Positions 43,612 through 54,670 of a stretch of 64,000 bases of DNA are shown here, in pieces. The DNA is from Cladorrhinum sp. PSN259 (taxonomy: Eukaryota; Ascomycota; Sordariomycetes; Sordariales; Podosporaceae). Position 1 is the first letter of the stretch, and every line of letters starts with the position of its first letter. Below the pieces are notes generated by a model. The model worked only from the letters and a program-made list of their open reading frames with translations, did no database searches and was not told the origin of the DNA. Both the position numbers and the translations under genes were made by a program. Where the stretch lies: assembly GCA_033725935.1 (NCBI GenBank), contig MU867076.1, positions 372,001 through 436,000 on the forward strand. The letters are read 5' to 3'.

Positions 43612-43618
43612 TATAAAA
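43612..43618 (+). promoter_or_regulatory. TATA box of the DUF4360 gene
   Basis: TATAAAA, 118 bp upstream of the start codon at 43730, followed by an (ATCAGC)n leader. A strong consensus match. Confidence 0.6.
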
Positions 43619-43650
43619 GCATGTCCATGATCCAGTTTCAAACCAAAAGA

Positions 43651-43677
43651 ATCAGCATCAGCATCAGCATCAGCATC
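43651..43677. repeat. ATCAGC hexanucleotide repeat in the 5' leader
   Basis: About four and a half copies of ATCAGC between the TATA box and the start codon of the DUF4360 gene. Confidence 0.85.
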
Positions 43678-43729
43678 CTCACCTTCACAATCAACTCTCA
43701 GTGAAAACAACACTCTCACAACTTTCAAA

Positions 43730-44526
43730 ATGAAGTTCCTCGCAGGTCTCGCTTCTCTCATCACCCTCGCCGCCGCGGCACCAGCACCATCAGCTCTGGC
43801 AGCTCCTCAGGGCTTGAACGCCGGCGTGGTTACTCCCAGCAAGGTCCGAGTTGTTGGACTTTCTCTCTTGGGATCAGGCTGCCCTGCTGGCAGCGCTGAT
43901 GTCCAGATCGACGCCACCAAGGTAAGCTTCCTCACAACACACCTCAGCACCACACCGTTGTTGACATTGAAATCCTAGACCCTCCTCGAAGTCACCTTCT
44001 CCGAGTACATCATCCAGACCGGCCCCGGCACCAAGGCCTCTGAGTGGCGCAAGAACTGCAAGCTCACGCTGAACCTCGAGTTCGACGAAGGCTTCCAGTT
44101 CGCCACCCTCGCGACCAGCTTCGCCGGCTTCGCCCAGATCCCCAAGGGCGCCCGCGGTCTCTGCACCAACACCTTTGACTTCACCGGAGTCCAGGGTTCC
44201 AGCACCTACAGCATCTCTCTTGTCGGCCAGCGCGAAGGCCCCTTCCAGCTCGCTGCTGATCCCGATATCACCTCGTGGTCTCCTTGCGGCGGCACCACCT
44301 CCATCATGAACATGAACACCCAGTGCAACATCTCCCCCACTCAGTCTCAGGCTCTCATTGCTGTAAGTTTTTGCCCATCCAGTTATTTAACACCCCCTCA
44401 GAAACACTCCCTGTTGGATACAAGTAGTAATGATGACTAATGCAACAGATCTTCCCATCACAGGTTGATCGTATCAGCGGAAAGCTTACCCTCAACGTCT
44501 CCCTCGAGTGGCGCAAGTGCAAATAA
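43730..44526 (+). CDS. DUF4360 secreted protein
   Basis: Exons 43730-43921, 43979-44362 and 44449-44526, all phase 0, give 217 residues. Residues 1-17 are a signal peptide. The mature part shows GSGCPAGSADVQIDATKTLL, FSEYIIQTGPG, KNCKLTLNLEF, GLCTNTFDF, the cysteine SPCGG, a QCNISPTQSQ stretch and the C-terminal GKLTLNVSLEWRKC, all typical of the DUF4360 family, common and abundant in fungal secretomes and of unknown function. For the last exon the acceptor at 44448 (GACTAATGCAACAG) was chosen. Use of an AG 15 bases later would remove five residues without changing frame. A strong TATA box suggests high expression. Confidence 0.88.
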
Positions 44527-44869
44527 GGGACGGATGCGGATAGGAGGAGTTTGGAGGAAGTCTTTGTTTCTTTTTTCATAGTGTGAAAAATTCTAGTCAT
44601 CTTAGTCAGGTTCTATGAATTCAAAAACCAATGTTGCGAGTACTAGGTATGATTCTCTCTTGTGACAAATAGTATATGTACTGTACATTGTATCCACCAG
44701 CCCCAGAATGCATGTTTTCAAAGCTTGTTATTGAAGATGGCTTCAACCAAGCAGAAAAAACAGTGAGTTGAAAAGACATCATGTTCATGATGAACCGAGT
44801 ACCACTGTCCCGAAAATGTGGCTCCCAAAGTCCATATAGTACTGCATCTTCAAAGACCCTGTCTTAATG

Positions 44870-46045
44870 TCAGGCCTCATTACCTGTTCCCGCAAGTTCT
44901 AGGAGCTGGAGCTGCTGGTCAAGCACTTGCTCAAGTCTGGTCACAATCCACCGTTGGTCAGCCAAAGACACGATCCGTATCCAATACCCCGCGTTCACCT
45001 CTTCATCTTCCACCTCTCCAGCCCTGTCAGATACAATCGGCCGCCAATATTGCACCCACTTGCCTTCGAGATGCTCGCTCTTCTCAGCAACCTCGGAAAT
45101 CTCATCTCTCACCGTCGAACTCGACCCGTGGTTCATGATAAAGACACACTCTTCAAGCCTCTGCCCAAACGCAGCAACAGTAGTGTCAAAAGGCCGCAAC
45201 AGGGTCTCCTTCAACGGCGTGTCCTGCACAGGCGGAACGACGGCAAGAGACTGGCCCCTCAGGATCCTCAGGGTCGCATTGTTCGTAAGAACAAACTGAA
45301 ACTTTTTGAGCGAAGGAAACGCAACCGGTATCCTCGCCAGCAGCGTCCGGTAGGCGTGCACGCCCCTCTTGAGCCTCAAGTGCTCGGGCGCGTGATCCCA
45401 CACCGTCTCGACCGTGCACGTGTACACCAGACTCGTGATGGCGCTCGATCGCTCAACGGGCAGCAGAGAGCTATTGTAGAGCAACAAGGCGCCGGCCGTG
45501 ATGTGGAAAGTGTTTTCGGCGTAGATTACCTGAACTGCTTCGCGATATGCGAGCCGACAGCAGAGCAAGAAGCTCATGACTTCGGGCCCGACTCCACAGG
45601 GCGTGCTGAACTGGTCGCAGGCCGTCGGGGAGGGCCCGCCCCACGAGCAGCGATCTGACACGACCGATGCGTCTGGGTGGCGGTGGCAGGTGTTTGCTCG
45701 CCAGCGCCAAGCCTTGTCGACGCCGAACTGCGCACCCTTTGTCGAGTGGGGTGTTGAGGCCTCTGTTGAGGTGTATCTCATGTCGAAGTGGAAGGTGCGT
45801 CCGGAGAGTAAAAGACGGTATATTTGCTGTCTGATCTCTGGAGGGAGTCTGAAGAAGGTTGAGGTGAGCTGAGGGTCGGTGTTGACAGCGGTCAAGGGGC
45901 GACGCGGCGTCGGGAGGGTTGGGAGTGTGTCAAGCGCGTGGGCCGGCGGGCGGTCCGGTTCAGATGGTTCGAGGTCATAGTCAATATGGCCTTGACGGCT
46001 TGCTGAAAGCTTTAGGTTGTGAAAGATGTCGCGGAGTTTGCCCAT
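44870..46045 (-). CDS. DUF7730 family protein
   Basis: A single exon of 391 codons. A Pro-rich N-terminus (about 1-62) is followed by FFRLPPEIRQQIYRLLL, the F-box-like opening helix of the fungal DUF7730/2EXR group, then CRLAYREAVQVIYAENTFHI, the second conserved block. A Cys- and His-containing loop (about 115-140) lies between them. These proteins are very numerous in Pezizomycotina; the opening motif resembles an F-box, but no function is shown. The C-terminal 100 residues are unlike known domains. It has no signal peptide or membrane segment. Confidence 0.72.
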   Translation of the reverse strand: MGKLRDIFHNLKLSASRQGHIDYDLEPSEPDRPPAHALDTLPTLPTPRRPLTAVNTDPQLTSTFFRLPPEIRQQIYRLLLSGRTFHFDMRYTSTEASTPHSTKGAQFGVDKAWRWRANTCHRHPDASVVSDRCSWGGPSPTACDQFSTPCGVGPEVMSFLLCCRLAYREAVQVIYAENTFHITAGALLLYNSSLLPVERSSAITSLVYTCTVETVWDHAPEHLRLKRGVHAYRTLLARIPVAFPSLKKFQFVLTNNATLRILRGQSLAVVPPVQDTPLKETLLRPFDTTVAAFGQRLEECVFIMNHGSSSTVRDEISEVAEKSEHLEGKWVQYWRPIVSDRAGEVEDEEVNAGYWIRIVSLADQRWIVTRLEQVLDQQLQLLELAGTGNEA

Positions 46046-46682
46046 TTTTTTTATGTTCTACAGTCTCGCAGTTACATCCGTTTAGATGATGAGTGAGGGA
46101 GGAATCATCGTTAAGGGCGGGAGGGTGGGCTGCAGGGCTTCCAGATCACGCCTGAAACCTCAATGGAGATTAGGCGATGCTACTATTGAACAAGGGTTCC
46201 CCGCATTTGTGGGGGGGGGGGGGGGGGAGGGGGTTAAAAGTGGAAGAAAGAAAAAAACGGTTGAAGTTATTCAGACCTTCAAAAAGTTGAGCACGACAAG
46301 ACATAACAGACCACTCGACAAACTCCCAGACCGTTTCCGACGCTTTGTTGATAGAACCCCCTAGTGATTGTGCTCACGACTTCGTTGTAACCATCACGAA
46401 TGTGATGCAGCATCTTGATCGTACGCGTTTGTGCGTCGCATTGTCACCGACCTATCCAATGTTCGAACTCGTGCTTGGAGATGCGGTAGTAGTAGAAAGC
46501 TGTGTCTAAACGGCTTGCAAAGCTGCAGACCGCTCGGCTATTACGAATCGGCTTAACGAGAGCTAGGCTACCCCGGTGTGATTTGTTGTTCTGTGAGAAT
46601 TTAGAACAGGAAGGCGTGGATGTTCTGGGTGGATAATGCGGCCATGGATCTGCTCTCACCTTGGTCTGAAAATATTTCTTTC
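46046..46682. other. Intergenic with a long G tract
   Basis: About 640 bp between two minus-strand genes. The only notable element is the G tract at 46211-46233 (17 G, A, 5 G). No supported ORF. Confidence 0.5.
46211..46233. repeat. Poly-G tract
   Basis: Seventeen G residues, one A and five G. It could form a G-quadruplex, and its length is prone to sequencing error. Confidence 0.85.
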
Positions 46683-49497
46683 TCACTCCTCATCAGCTGC
46701 AGGTGTAGCTTCAGTTGTAGATTGGACCGCCTCGTTTTGTACCTGCTCCCTCGGTTCTGGTTTTACCGTAAGCCTCTCACAGGCAAGCAACCTAGAACGA
46801 AGCTCTGGCAGAGTAATTCGAGTTTCGGGGTTGCGCGTAAACACTCGAACCAGGATATCGTTGAGCTCCCTGCTGATTGGTAGTATGCTCATCAGGAAGT
46901 CTGGGTCCCGTGTGAATGCTCTGTATGTTGAGTCTGCGAATGAAGCTTCCTTCCAGGGGTTTCTTCCGCAAGTAAGGTTGATCAAGACCACACCAAGAGC
47001 CCAGACGTCGTTTGGTGCACACAGGTAATCTGGGTTTCCCCCAGAGCTGTCAAAGCACTCTGAATGTTACCCAGTTCATGATTAGTAACCTGACGATTCA
47101 GAAATTGATGGTAGGAGATGGCAACGTACCAGGTGACATGTAAAATCTGGATCCACAGCCGAAATCATCGGATCGCTCCGAATCTATGGCGAAGCCAAAG
47201 CCACCCAACTTGACTGTTGTTCCCGCATTCACGACTGAAATGTTCTCGGTTTTCAAATCTCGATGATATATTCCCTTGGTGTGACAAAACTCGACCGCAT
47301 CCAGCAGTTGGCCAAAGACCTTCTGACAAAGGCTATCATCTCGCACAAAGCGTCCCTGTTCCGTAATCTGGTAAACCAAATCGCTCTCCGAACAGTACTC
47401 CAGAACAAGATATATGCAATCGGGGCAGTCGATGATCTTGAACATGGTTAAAATGTTGGGGTGTTCTGAAACCGCGTAGTGTAGCCTTATCTCCCTGTTT
47501 ACGAAGGCCATCCGCCGTCCGTCCAATGGTGTTCCATCTCGCCTGAACTTGTTGAAGTACTTGACCGCGTATTCTTGGGATGTTGCCGAATCTAGCGCCC
47601 TGTAAAGGACATGGTAGGGCGTAATCTTAAGAATACTAGTAATCATGAGCGTTGCTGTTATGGATATTCCTAATCTTCCCGCCGGATGAGCTGGTAATAT
47701 TGAGGGCACGGGGATCACATCGTCCTCATTTATCAGTATAAACTTGACCCACTCAATCACTTCGCGGTGACCGCCGGCTTCAGCAGCTGAAAGGAGCGTT
47801 CCCCAGGTTTCTCCAATCGCCTCGACGTCTGCGCCATGAACCAAAAGGTCCTCTACCTTCTTGCGATTGCCTTGGAAAGCGGCAATATGCAGTGGAGGAT
47901 CTGGGAACCACTCCTCGTCTGCTTCTTGGAGGCTTGAGTGTTGGTCAGAACGGCTGGGTCGTTTCATGTCGCCGATAAAGCTCGAATTTGAATCGACCAT
48001 GCTGGAATCGATGCCCAGAGCTCGAGGGATGGCGAAGAGAGCGAGCTGCTCCATGTGGGCAGCAACATGCCTCCGAAACTGACTGTGGTCTACGACAATG
48101 ACAGTTGACAGCAAGTCCTCAGTACTGATTCGGGGAGGATGACCCTCTTCAAGATCTTCCCTGATCTTCTTCTCCCATTCATCACAAAACGGGCAGTCTG
48201 TGGCGGGAATTTTTTCGGGCATACGCCGACTTGCTTGATCCAAGAGTTCTGCCTCTGCCTTGGAGAGATTTGAGTGGCTGGTTTCCAGGTGCTCTCGAAA
48301 GTGAATATCGGATCGATAAGAACGGCCTTGGCAAAGAGCACAACTCCAATAACATCTGTGATTCTGGAGTTCATGTTCCAGCCATGCTTGGCTGTTGCCG
48401 AATAACTTCATGTTGCACTCGGCAGACTCCATGGTGCAAACAAAAGACTTGAGGTCGCTGAGTGCGTGTGCTCGCCATTGCCTCTCAGACTTGATGGTCT
48501 GAATTGTGTGGCAGAACGGGCATTCAAATCCCGTGTCGCGTTTCAACAGTGTCTGGAGCTTGGGCAGCTCGAGTACACGATCGACTTGGGCAAAATCCGA
48601 ATGACCAGCTGTGGTGTATGATGCCGAGTCATCTTCCATTTCATCCTTGATGACGTCTAATAGGCCGGGATTAAGTGTTGAGGCCTTGGTCTCAGGCTTT
48701 AGTTCTGTAAGCCCCGAGTTGGACGCTTCATAATATGCCAGTGGCATTTCTCCCCTTGTTCGTAGTGCCTGGCCTGGTTGGTGCTCAGCGGACAGTGTTC
48801 CCGGCTGGTTTGAAACTCGGGTGGCGCTATCGTTGCCTTCCAGTTTCTCCTGGTGCTCTCTGCAGTACCGCAAGAAATGTCGCCGTGCCGTGATAGCTCT
48901 TCCCAGGCGCTCCAGCAACCATTGGAGTTCTGGCTTTCTCAGCTTTGGATACTTCTCCCAAACATGAGCGACGTCGAATTGCTCAAGGTAGGGATCCCCA
49001 ATCTTTTGCATCGCCTTTTGGAATCTGTCCCTTGAGGTGGCCTTTCGAATGAGGACCGATGTCTTGAGCAGACCACGGCAGCATTCGATGGCTGCCTGAA
49101 GCATTTGTTGATCCGGCATCGACGAGCCTGGCTGGTCACCAAAGCCCTCAATTTCTTGCTCTCGGTCGAGAAGGATTTCATCGTCGTCAGGCGGCCCGGA
49201 AAGTGATGCTAAGAGATCATCAAGAACCTCTAGCAAATCGTCCAAAAGTTCACAGATCCATTCCTTGATTTCTGAAGCATCACGAAGTCGCGACTCAAGG
49301 GAGAGCTGAGAGACGGGGGGATGCAGTGCGCCGATGTTGCCAGCCCACAGACTGAACCGCTCCGAAAGATCTTGGACGTCTTCTCGGGTTATATTCCGCT
49401 GACGGAATTGACAATCTGTAGAGTCTGTCTCAACACACAGCCGGAGTTTCTGTATCCTATTCTTCGCTTCGCATGCTCGAGCTGAGATGGATGCCAT
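46683..49497 (-). CDS. AcuF-type zinc finger - ankyrin - kinase-like protein (probable pseudokinase)
   Basis: Exons 47130-49497 and 46683-47059 (intron 47060-47129, GTACGT donor) give 914 residues; the join restores MSPECFDSS. The N-terminal 230 residues are helical and acidic, like fungal proteins often labelled oxidoreductase acuF. A C2H2-like zinc-finger block follows (FECPFCHTIQ near 322; CALCQG; TDCPFCDEWEKK near 434). Two ankyrin-like repeats (PPLHIAAFQGNRKKVEDLL) lie at about 530-590. The kinase-like domain (about 625-895) has AVKYF (Lys), HRDLKTEN catalytic loop and ALGVVLINLTCGRNPW, closest to Ran1/Sks1-type kinases. The glycine loop is missing (KITPYHVLYRALD), and DFG is changed to GFG (LGGFGFA), so catalysis is doubtful. 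The start is 230 bp from the divergent DUF7580 gene. The domain mix recalls fungal NLR-like sensors. Confidence 0.82.
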
Positions 49498-49727
49498 AGT
49501 GGCGCCGACCGGAGGAAAGTGAACTGAACATGGCTGGGGACCAAAGGATGACTGATTTTAAAATTCCAGTTATGCATTGGACAAAATGGCAATCATAATT
49601 ACCCCGCACGAGCTGACCGACCACTCAGGCAGCCAGACAGGCCTGGAGAAAATTCAGGGGTCGTGCTTCAATCCACGAAAAGCACCACTCTCTCTCTCAA
49701 AAATGATCGACACCAACCAGGAGAGTC
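49498..49727. promoter_or_regulatory. Shared bidirectional promoter region
   Basis: A 230-bp gap between the start codons of two divergent genes (49497 minus and 49728 plus). Both core promoters must lie here or overlap the genes. A CTCTCTCTC pyrimidine tract lies just before the plus-strand start. Confidence 0.5.
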
Positions 49728-51692
49728 ATGTCTGGGTTTGAAATAGCTGGCATTGTGCTGGGAGCTTTTCCCATCCTCATCTCGGCCCTTGATGGGTACC
49801 GCGATGTGGCCAAGACGGTCGGGTTATGGTACAATATCCGCCCAGAGTACCAAAAGTGCCGAAACGAAGTCAACGCTCAGCGAGTAGCATTCATCGGAAA
49901 CCTCAAGCGACTGCTATTGTCTCTCGAAATTGACGACGCAAAGCTCTCTCGAATGTTGGCCGTGCCTGGCGGCGACGAGTGGAACGACCCAGCTGTTACA
50001 CATCATCTTCAAGCCCGGCTCCGAGACTCCTTTGATGTGTTTTTTAATACCATTCAAGACATGGAGAAGTCCGCCGCAGAGTTACACAAGGAGATGGCCA
50101 TGGACCCAGACCGATTGCAACAGAAGGTTATCTTGAGCAAGGTGAGTGTCTGGTGTTATCCTTTCGAGTTTTATAGAGCACGGAACATGATCAACTCACA
50201 ACAGACCTTGAAACAGTCGTCAGAGCTTAAAGTCCACCTCAAGAGAGCGTTAGAAAAGTCCAACGCTATTCGCGAGTATCATTTGTATCGCCTACAGTTC
50301 AGCATGGGAGAAGCCACCAGGAAGGCACTGTTTGAGAGCATGCAGAGATACAATGATAGGCTCCAGAACATACTCGAGACGTGCGATGCCGTCTCTCAGG
50401 CTCAACACTCTAGGGAATTCACGAAACGGAGCAAAACACGCTCTGCAATCTGCGGTTTTTGGAAGCATGCGGATCGCCTTTACAAAACCATCTGCAAGGC
50501 CTGGAACTGTAGCTGCTGGCAGGAACATCATGCCCACCTCCTGCTGCAAGATAACCAGGCGGTTCGACCTAGCTTTGAGCTCCTCTTCTCATCCAGCATA
50601 CCTCACCTTCCGGTTGATCCCGCTTCCAAAGAGTGGGTTTCATGTTGCAGGGTTGAACTTGATCCCAAACAAAAAGTGTCGATTCCAATAAGACTACCTG
50701 TGCCCGTTCAAGCAAGACCTTCCACTCCACAACACAGGACCGCAATTCCACAAAGGCCATCCATTTTGTCGCGAGGGAAATCGCACACAGTACCAATAAG
50801 ACGAACTGCAGGGTGAGGGCACCGAACATCACTATGAACTTGTGCTTTGGTTTCAGCAGGGTCTGACAGTTTTTCTAGAGCTCCTTCAGTAACAATCACC
50901 GTCGGCGAATTTAAGGAAGCCAACGCAGAGAAGGAAGTAGAAGAAATAATGAGCCTCTGTACATCTTTTCAACACCAATCAACCAATCCAGTGTCTCCAA
51001 AGGACTGCCAGGGATACATACAGATGGATGACGAGAGATACTATCTCTATCCCGCTCAACCTGGTGGGATATCGGGGACAAGTCAACAGAACTCACCAAT
51101 ATCCACCGTAACACTCGGCACTCTTCTACACGGTGATGGCTCACACCGTCCACTGACCCGCCGTCAGAGGTACTCGTTAGCCTTAACAGTTGCCTCCTCG
51201 TTTCTGCAGCTCTCAGGGAGTCCATGGATCGACTCGCCGCTGACCAAGTCCGACCTCGTGTTCTTGACAGACCCCGGCAATACGGACAAGGTGCTCTTGG
51301 AACACCCGTTCGTCGGCCGGCACTTTGCCTCCTTCAGGGGAAATAACTCACCTCCTTTAGACGCAGACCAGGCAATCCTCGGCTTTGAGTCTCTGGGCAT
51401 CGTCCTCCTAGAACTATGCTTTGGAAAACCAATCGAGGCGCACCCTTCCAGACTGAGAATCTCCGGGCCGGCCACTGGCACAGTCCCATCAAGTGCCGTT
51501 GCAGGGTTTAACCTCCTGGTAGCACTCGAGTGGCTCAAGGACGTGACGGAAGAAGCCGGGATGGATTACTCCGAGGCCGTGGCTTGGTGTTTGGTCGGCG
51601 GGCGGACGATACCGCCTGGTGACGGGTGGAGAGCGGTGATGCTGGAGAGAGTGGTGAAGCCGTTGGGGGATTGCTATAGTTGTATATGTTGA
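49728..51692 (+). CDS. DUF7580 family protein with STAND-type N-terminal helix bundle
   Basis: Exons 49728-50141, 50205-50812 and 50879-51692 give 611 residues. The N-terminus MSGFEIAGIVLGAFPILISA is the hydrophobic opening of a helical domain common at the front of fungal NLR/STAND-like proteins. The C-terminal half matches DUF7580: TRRQRYSLALTVASSFLQL, LGFESLGIVLLELCFGKPIE and the DYSEAVAWCL motif, which look like a remote kinase fold without catalytic residues. Intron 1 (50142-50204) has no stop and keeps frame, so an unspliced form would add 21 residues. Intron 2 uses TCTGACAGTTTTTCTAG at its end. It is head-to-head with the zinc-finger/pseudokinase gene. Function unknown; an immune-signalling role is inference. 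Confidence 0.8.
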
Positions 51693-52044
51693 GGAAAGAA
51701 CTGTTTAGATGTAACAATCACAAAGGATTTTTGAACACGTTGATTCACAACTGCAGATTCCAGGTTTGGAAGGCACTGCGCAACTGAGACGTTGACGTGG
51801 AAATTGGAGTGCCAGAAAGCGAAGAGCACCTGCCAGACGCACCTCAGCAGAGCAGGAGTAAGCCAAAACAAGGAAGGCACACGTCCATATTTCACTTTTC
51901 AATGCATAAACTCATTCGTGGTCAGAGTATAAAACCCCCCCTCTTTGCTCTCCTCCCTCAGACTCTCTCTGTCTCTCCCACACTCTTACCCATGCGCTCA
52001 ACAGAAAAAACACGCTCATTTGCATGTCCCGCCACTCCATATTC
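51693..52044. other. Intergenic between convergent genes
   Basis: About 350 bp of 3' flanks of the DUF7580 and BBE-type genes. No gene or repeat. Confidence 0.4.
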
Positions 52045-53934
52045 TCACCCTTCAACCCTACACAGCGGTCCATTCCCAGTCGGCAACCCGTCCACACTCT
52101 CAACCCTCCACCCCTCACTACCAACCGCCAAGGGAGCCCAAAACACTCCATCAGGATCTACCTCCTTCTTAATCTTCAGCAACGCTTCGTAATTCTCTCT
52201 GCCAAAGAAACTCTCCTGCCAGTTCGGTTCGGTCCTCCCCGCTTCATTAAAGTAGGCCCCGCTGCCCGGCGTCACGGTTCGCAGCATCTCCACTTTGCTG
52301 TTCAGATCTCGCAGTGCATTTTTTAACTCTTCTGGCGAAAGTAAAGAGAGGTCGGCAACCGGTGAGAAGACGGTGGTGTGCAGCACCATTTTTCTCATGG
52401 CGGGGTTGACTGCTTTCGCCGCGCCCTGTTCTCCTCCCGCCGCTTTGAGCGTCGGTGCGTACGCGCGCGTTCGGACGCTGTACCCCGATTCCACCACCTT
52501 ACGAATCGCGGACGTGGTTTGTGAGAGTATCGTGGCGTTATCCCAGTTTGATCTCGGAATGAGGCGGGAGGAGAACGTGTTGGTCGAGGGTGCCGTGTTT
52601 GTTCCGTTGCCTGGTTGGGCGTATGGAACGACGGTGGGGACCGGGGTGGTGATGTTTACTCCTCCCAACTTGCGGATGGAGTCGAAGAGGGGAGAGATGA
52701 AGGCCGTGGTTTCGGCGGATGACATTCCTGGCATTAGGAATTGGCCGGCGAAGGAGAAGCTGTTGTTTCCGAGGGGTGAGATGTCCCCGTGGCCGAAGCC
52801 GGTTGCGTCTACGATTGACTTGGTGAAAGAGAGGTAGTGGTTTACCGCTGTCCAGAAATCCTCGACGCTGGAAATTTTCGCAGTGGGAGTTGCAAGGGTG
52901 CTGGAAGGTGGGATGGGACCTGTGGTGAGGGAGAATTGCGCTGTGCCGAGGGTGATGACGCCTGGATATGCTTTGAAGTAGACTGCTGTGACGACTGCAA
53001 AGGTGCTTCCTCCACCGCCGCGGAGAGCATAAAAGTACTCTGGGTGGTCCTCTTCTGTTGCTGTGTAGAATTTGCCCTCGGCTGTGACCAACTCAAGCTT
53101 GAGGACGTTGTCTGCTCCGAGGCCGTACAGGGAGGCGAGGTTGGAGTGACCGCCTCCTTGGAACCATCCACCTGCGACGCCTACTGTTTCTATTGGCAGT
53201 TTGGGGACCACAAAGGTAAAGTTGCGGGCAATCATTGCGTTGTTTGCTTCCCAGGTCTCGACGCCTGCTTCGAGCTTCACGACAGGTCCTCGATAAGAGG
53301 ATACGGCGTAGTCTGGAAAGTATTGGATTCCTTTCATGTGGTGGGTCCACACGCTCAGGGAACCATAACCGTTAGATCTCCCCAAAAAGTCGTGGCCTGT
53401 GTTTTTGATGTTTAGTCTGATGTTTTTGCGTCTCGCAAAGTTGACGGCGGTCTGGACGTGCTTGGGTTCTGTGGCGTTGACGACATAGACAGGGAAACCA
53501 CCCTGGGTGCAAGTTCTTCCTTCCTGGCTGGAGTTGTTGGAAGTAACGGGCAAACATGTGTTGCCTTGTGTCCAAAGAGCCAAAACCGAGAGGGGGTCAT
53601 CAAGCCAGAACCGAGTGGCCTTGGCGGCCCCTGAGGTGAGAAATGCACACGATGCCGGGTTGTAGCCAGCATTAGATGGGTAACAGACCGCGGGAGCTGG
53701 AGTGGGCTTCAGGAGGCGACCATCAAGTGTCTTGTTGAGGTTGTCCCATTCTTCCGGTTTGGGCCATGCTGAATCGTTTGGTCCGATCTTGCATCGAGCG
53801 CCAGGGTAGCTCCTAGGTTTCGCGGGGCTGCTGTGAGCTTGGGAGATAGTGAAAGGGGAGCTTGCAATGCTTCCTTGAGCACCCACATAGAGGGCAAAGA
53901 ATGAAATCAAGATAATAGCGAGGTTCCGAGTCAT
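52045..53934 (-). CDS. Secreted FAD-linked oxidoreductase, BBE-type
   Basis: A single exon of 629 codons. Residues 1-21 are a signal peptide. The PCMH-type FAD domain covers about 130-320, with NTGHDFLGRS (near 187) carrying the histidine usually bound covalently to FAD, and VGVAGGWFQGGGHSNLASLY further on. In that second motif the cysteine used by bicovalent enzymes is replaced (GGGH), so FAD attachment is probably single. The BBE tail is YFNEAGRTEPNWQESFFG and DPDGVFWA near the C-terminus. Fungal relatives oxidise oligosaccharides (AA7) or act in secondary metabolism. No other biosynthetic genes lie nearby, which favours the sugar oxidase view, weakly. Confidence 0.88.
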   Translation of the reverse strand: MTRNLAIILISFFALYVGAQGSIASSPFTISQAHSSPAKPRSYPGARCKIGPNDSAWPKPEEWDNLNKTLDGRLLKPTPAPAVCYPSNAGYNPASCAFLTSGAAKATRFWLDDPLSVLALWTQGNTCLPVTSNNSSQEGRTCTQGGFPVYVVNATEPKHVQTAVNFARRKNIRLNIKNTGHDFLGRSNGYGSLSVWTHHMKGIQYFPDYAVSSYRGPVVKLEAGVETWEANNAMIARNFTFVVPKLPIETVGVAGGWFQGGGHSNLASLYGLGADNVLKLELVTAEGKFYTATEEDHPEYFYALRGGGGSTFAVVTAVYFKAYPGVITLGTAQFSLTTGPIPPSSTLATPTAKISSVEDFWTAVNHYLSFTKSIVDATGFGHGDISPLGNNSFSFAGQFLMPGMSSAETTAFISPLFDSIRKLGGVNITTPVPTVVPYAQPGNGTNTAPSTNTFSSRLIPRSNWDNATILSQTTSAIRKVVESGYSVRTRAYAPTLKAAGGEQGAAKAVNPAMRKMVLHTTVFSPVADLSLLSPEELKNALRDLNSKVEMLRTVTPGSGAYFNEAGRTEPNWQESFFGRENYEALLKIKKEVDPDGVFWAPLAVGSEGWRVESVDGLPTGNGPLCRVEG

Positions 53935-54429
53935 GATGGTGATATTTACACATAGGTATTAGGATAAGTGGGACAATGGCGACAAGAAGAGTCATCCATT
54001 TGAAAATCTCGACCTTACCCTATTTGTACCTTACAACAACGGGGTCAAGTGGGGTGTCCGTCTTTCTCCATCTCTTGGTTGGGGTTCCTCGTCGGTTCGG
54101 AGGATTTCTCCCTTGGCAGTAAGTCATGAATTGTGGTATGCATATATATGGTGAAGATCCAGCAGCTTTTTTGGCACTGGATGTTACACAAGAATGTTGT
54201 GGAACGAGGGGTTGGATGGGTTAAATGCCGGTTAATGGCTAGTTCTATGGTGCTGGACAGCCAACAGGTAGCACAAAGAATTGAATTGAACAGGAGGTCA
54301 GCAGCTGTATAGTGAAAGCTACCTAGTTTGGGTTGTAAAAAGATTGGGGTCGTTTACTCGGTCTGACGTTGAGTCCGACTCTGAATCTGTGGTTGACACC
54401 GATGACGAGTCGTCATCTCTCCGAAGTTC

Positions 54430-54670
54430 TCATCGGCAAACTCCATGACCGATCAGCAACTGGGCAAGATTTTCATTCCGTTGATTAGCTGCGCGATGGA
54501 GTGGCCCTCTGAATAAAATCAGTGGCGATGTTGACGTTAGCGTAGTGTTTTAGGAGGTATTTGATATGGTCCAAGTTTCCACATCTGACATGCAACGCCA
54601 AGAGGGTGTCTCTGAGAAACTCTGCTTGTTCCAGAGCAGCAAGCCAGGATGCCGCAGCCCGAAGGTGCAC
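54430..54670 (-). pseudogene. Ankyrin-repeat gene remnant
   Basis: Two ankyrin-like repeats on the minus strand. The first reads LALHVRCGNLDHIKYLLKHY and runs to a stop near 54485. The second, in another frame, reads GPLHRAANQRNENLAQLLIG and ends at 54430. A frameshift separates them. No upstream exon was recognised, so this is the decayed 3' end of an ankyrin gene. On the plus strand about 54350-54450 a short acidic Ser-rich frame is also protein-like but unsupported. Confidence 0.5.

Larger units (their letters stand above)
42415..43729. other. Intergenic, upstream of the DUF4360 gene
   Basis: About 1.3 kb, A/T-rich in places, with no supported gene. It ends in the promoter and leader of the DUF4360 gene, including an ATCAGC repeat (43651-43677). 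Confidence 0.4.
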
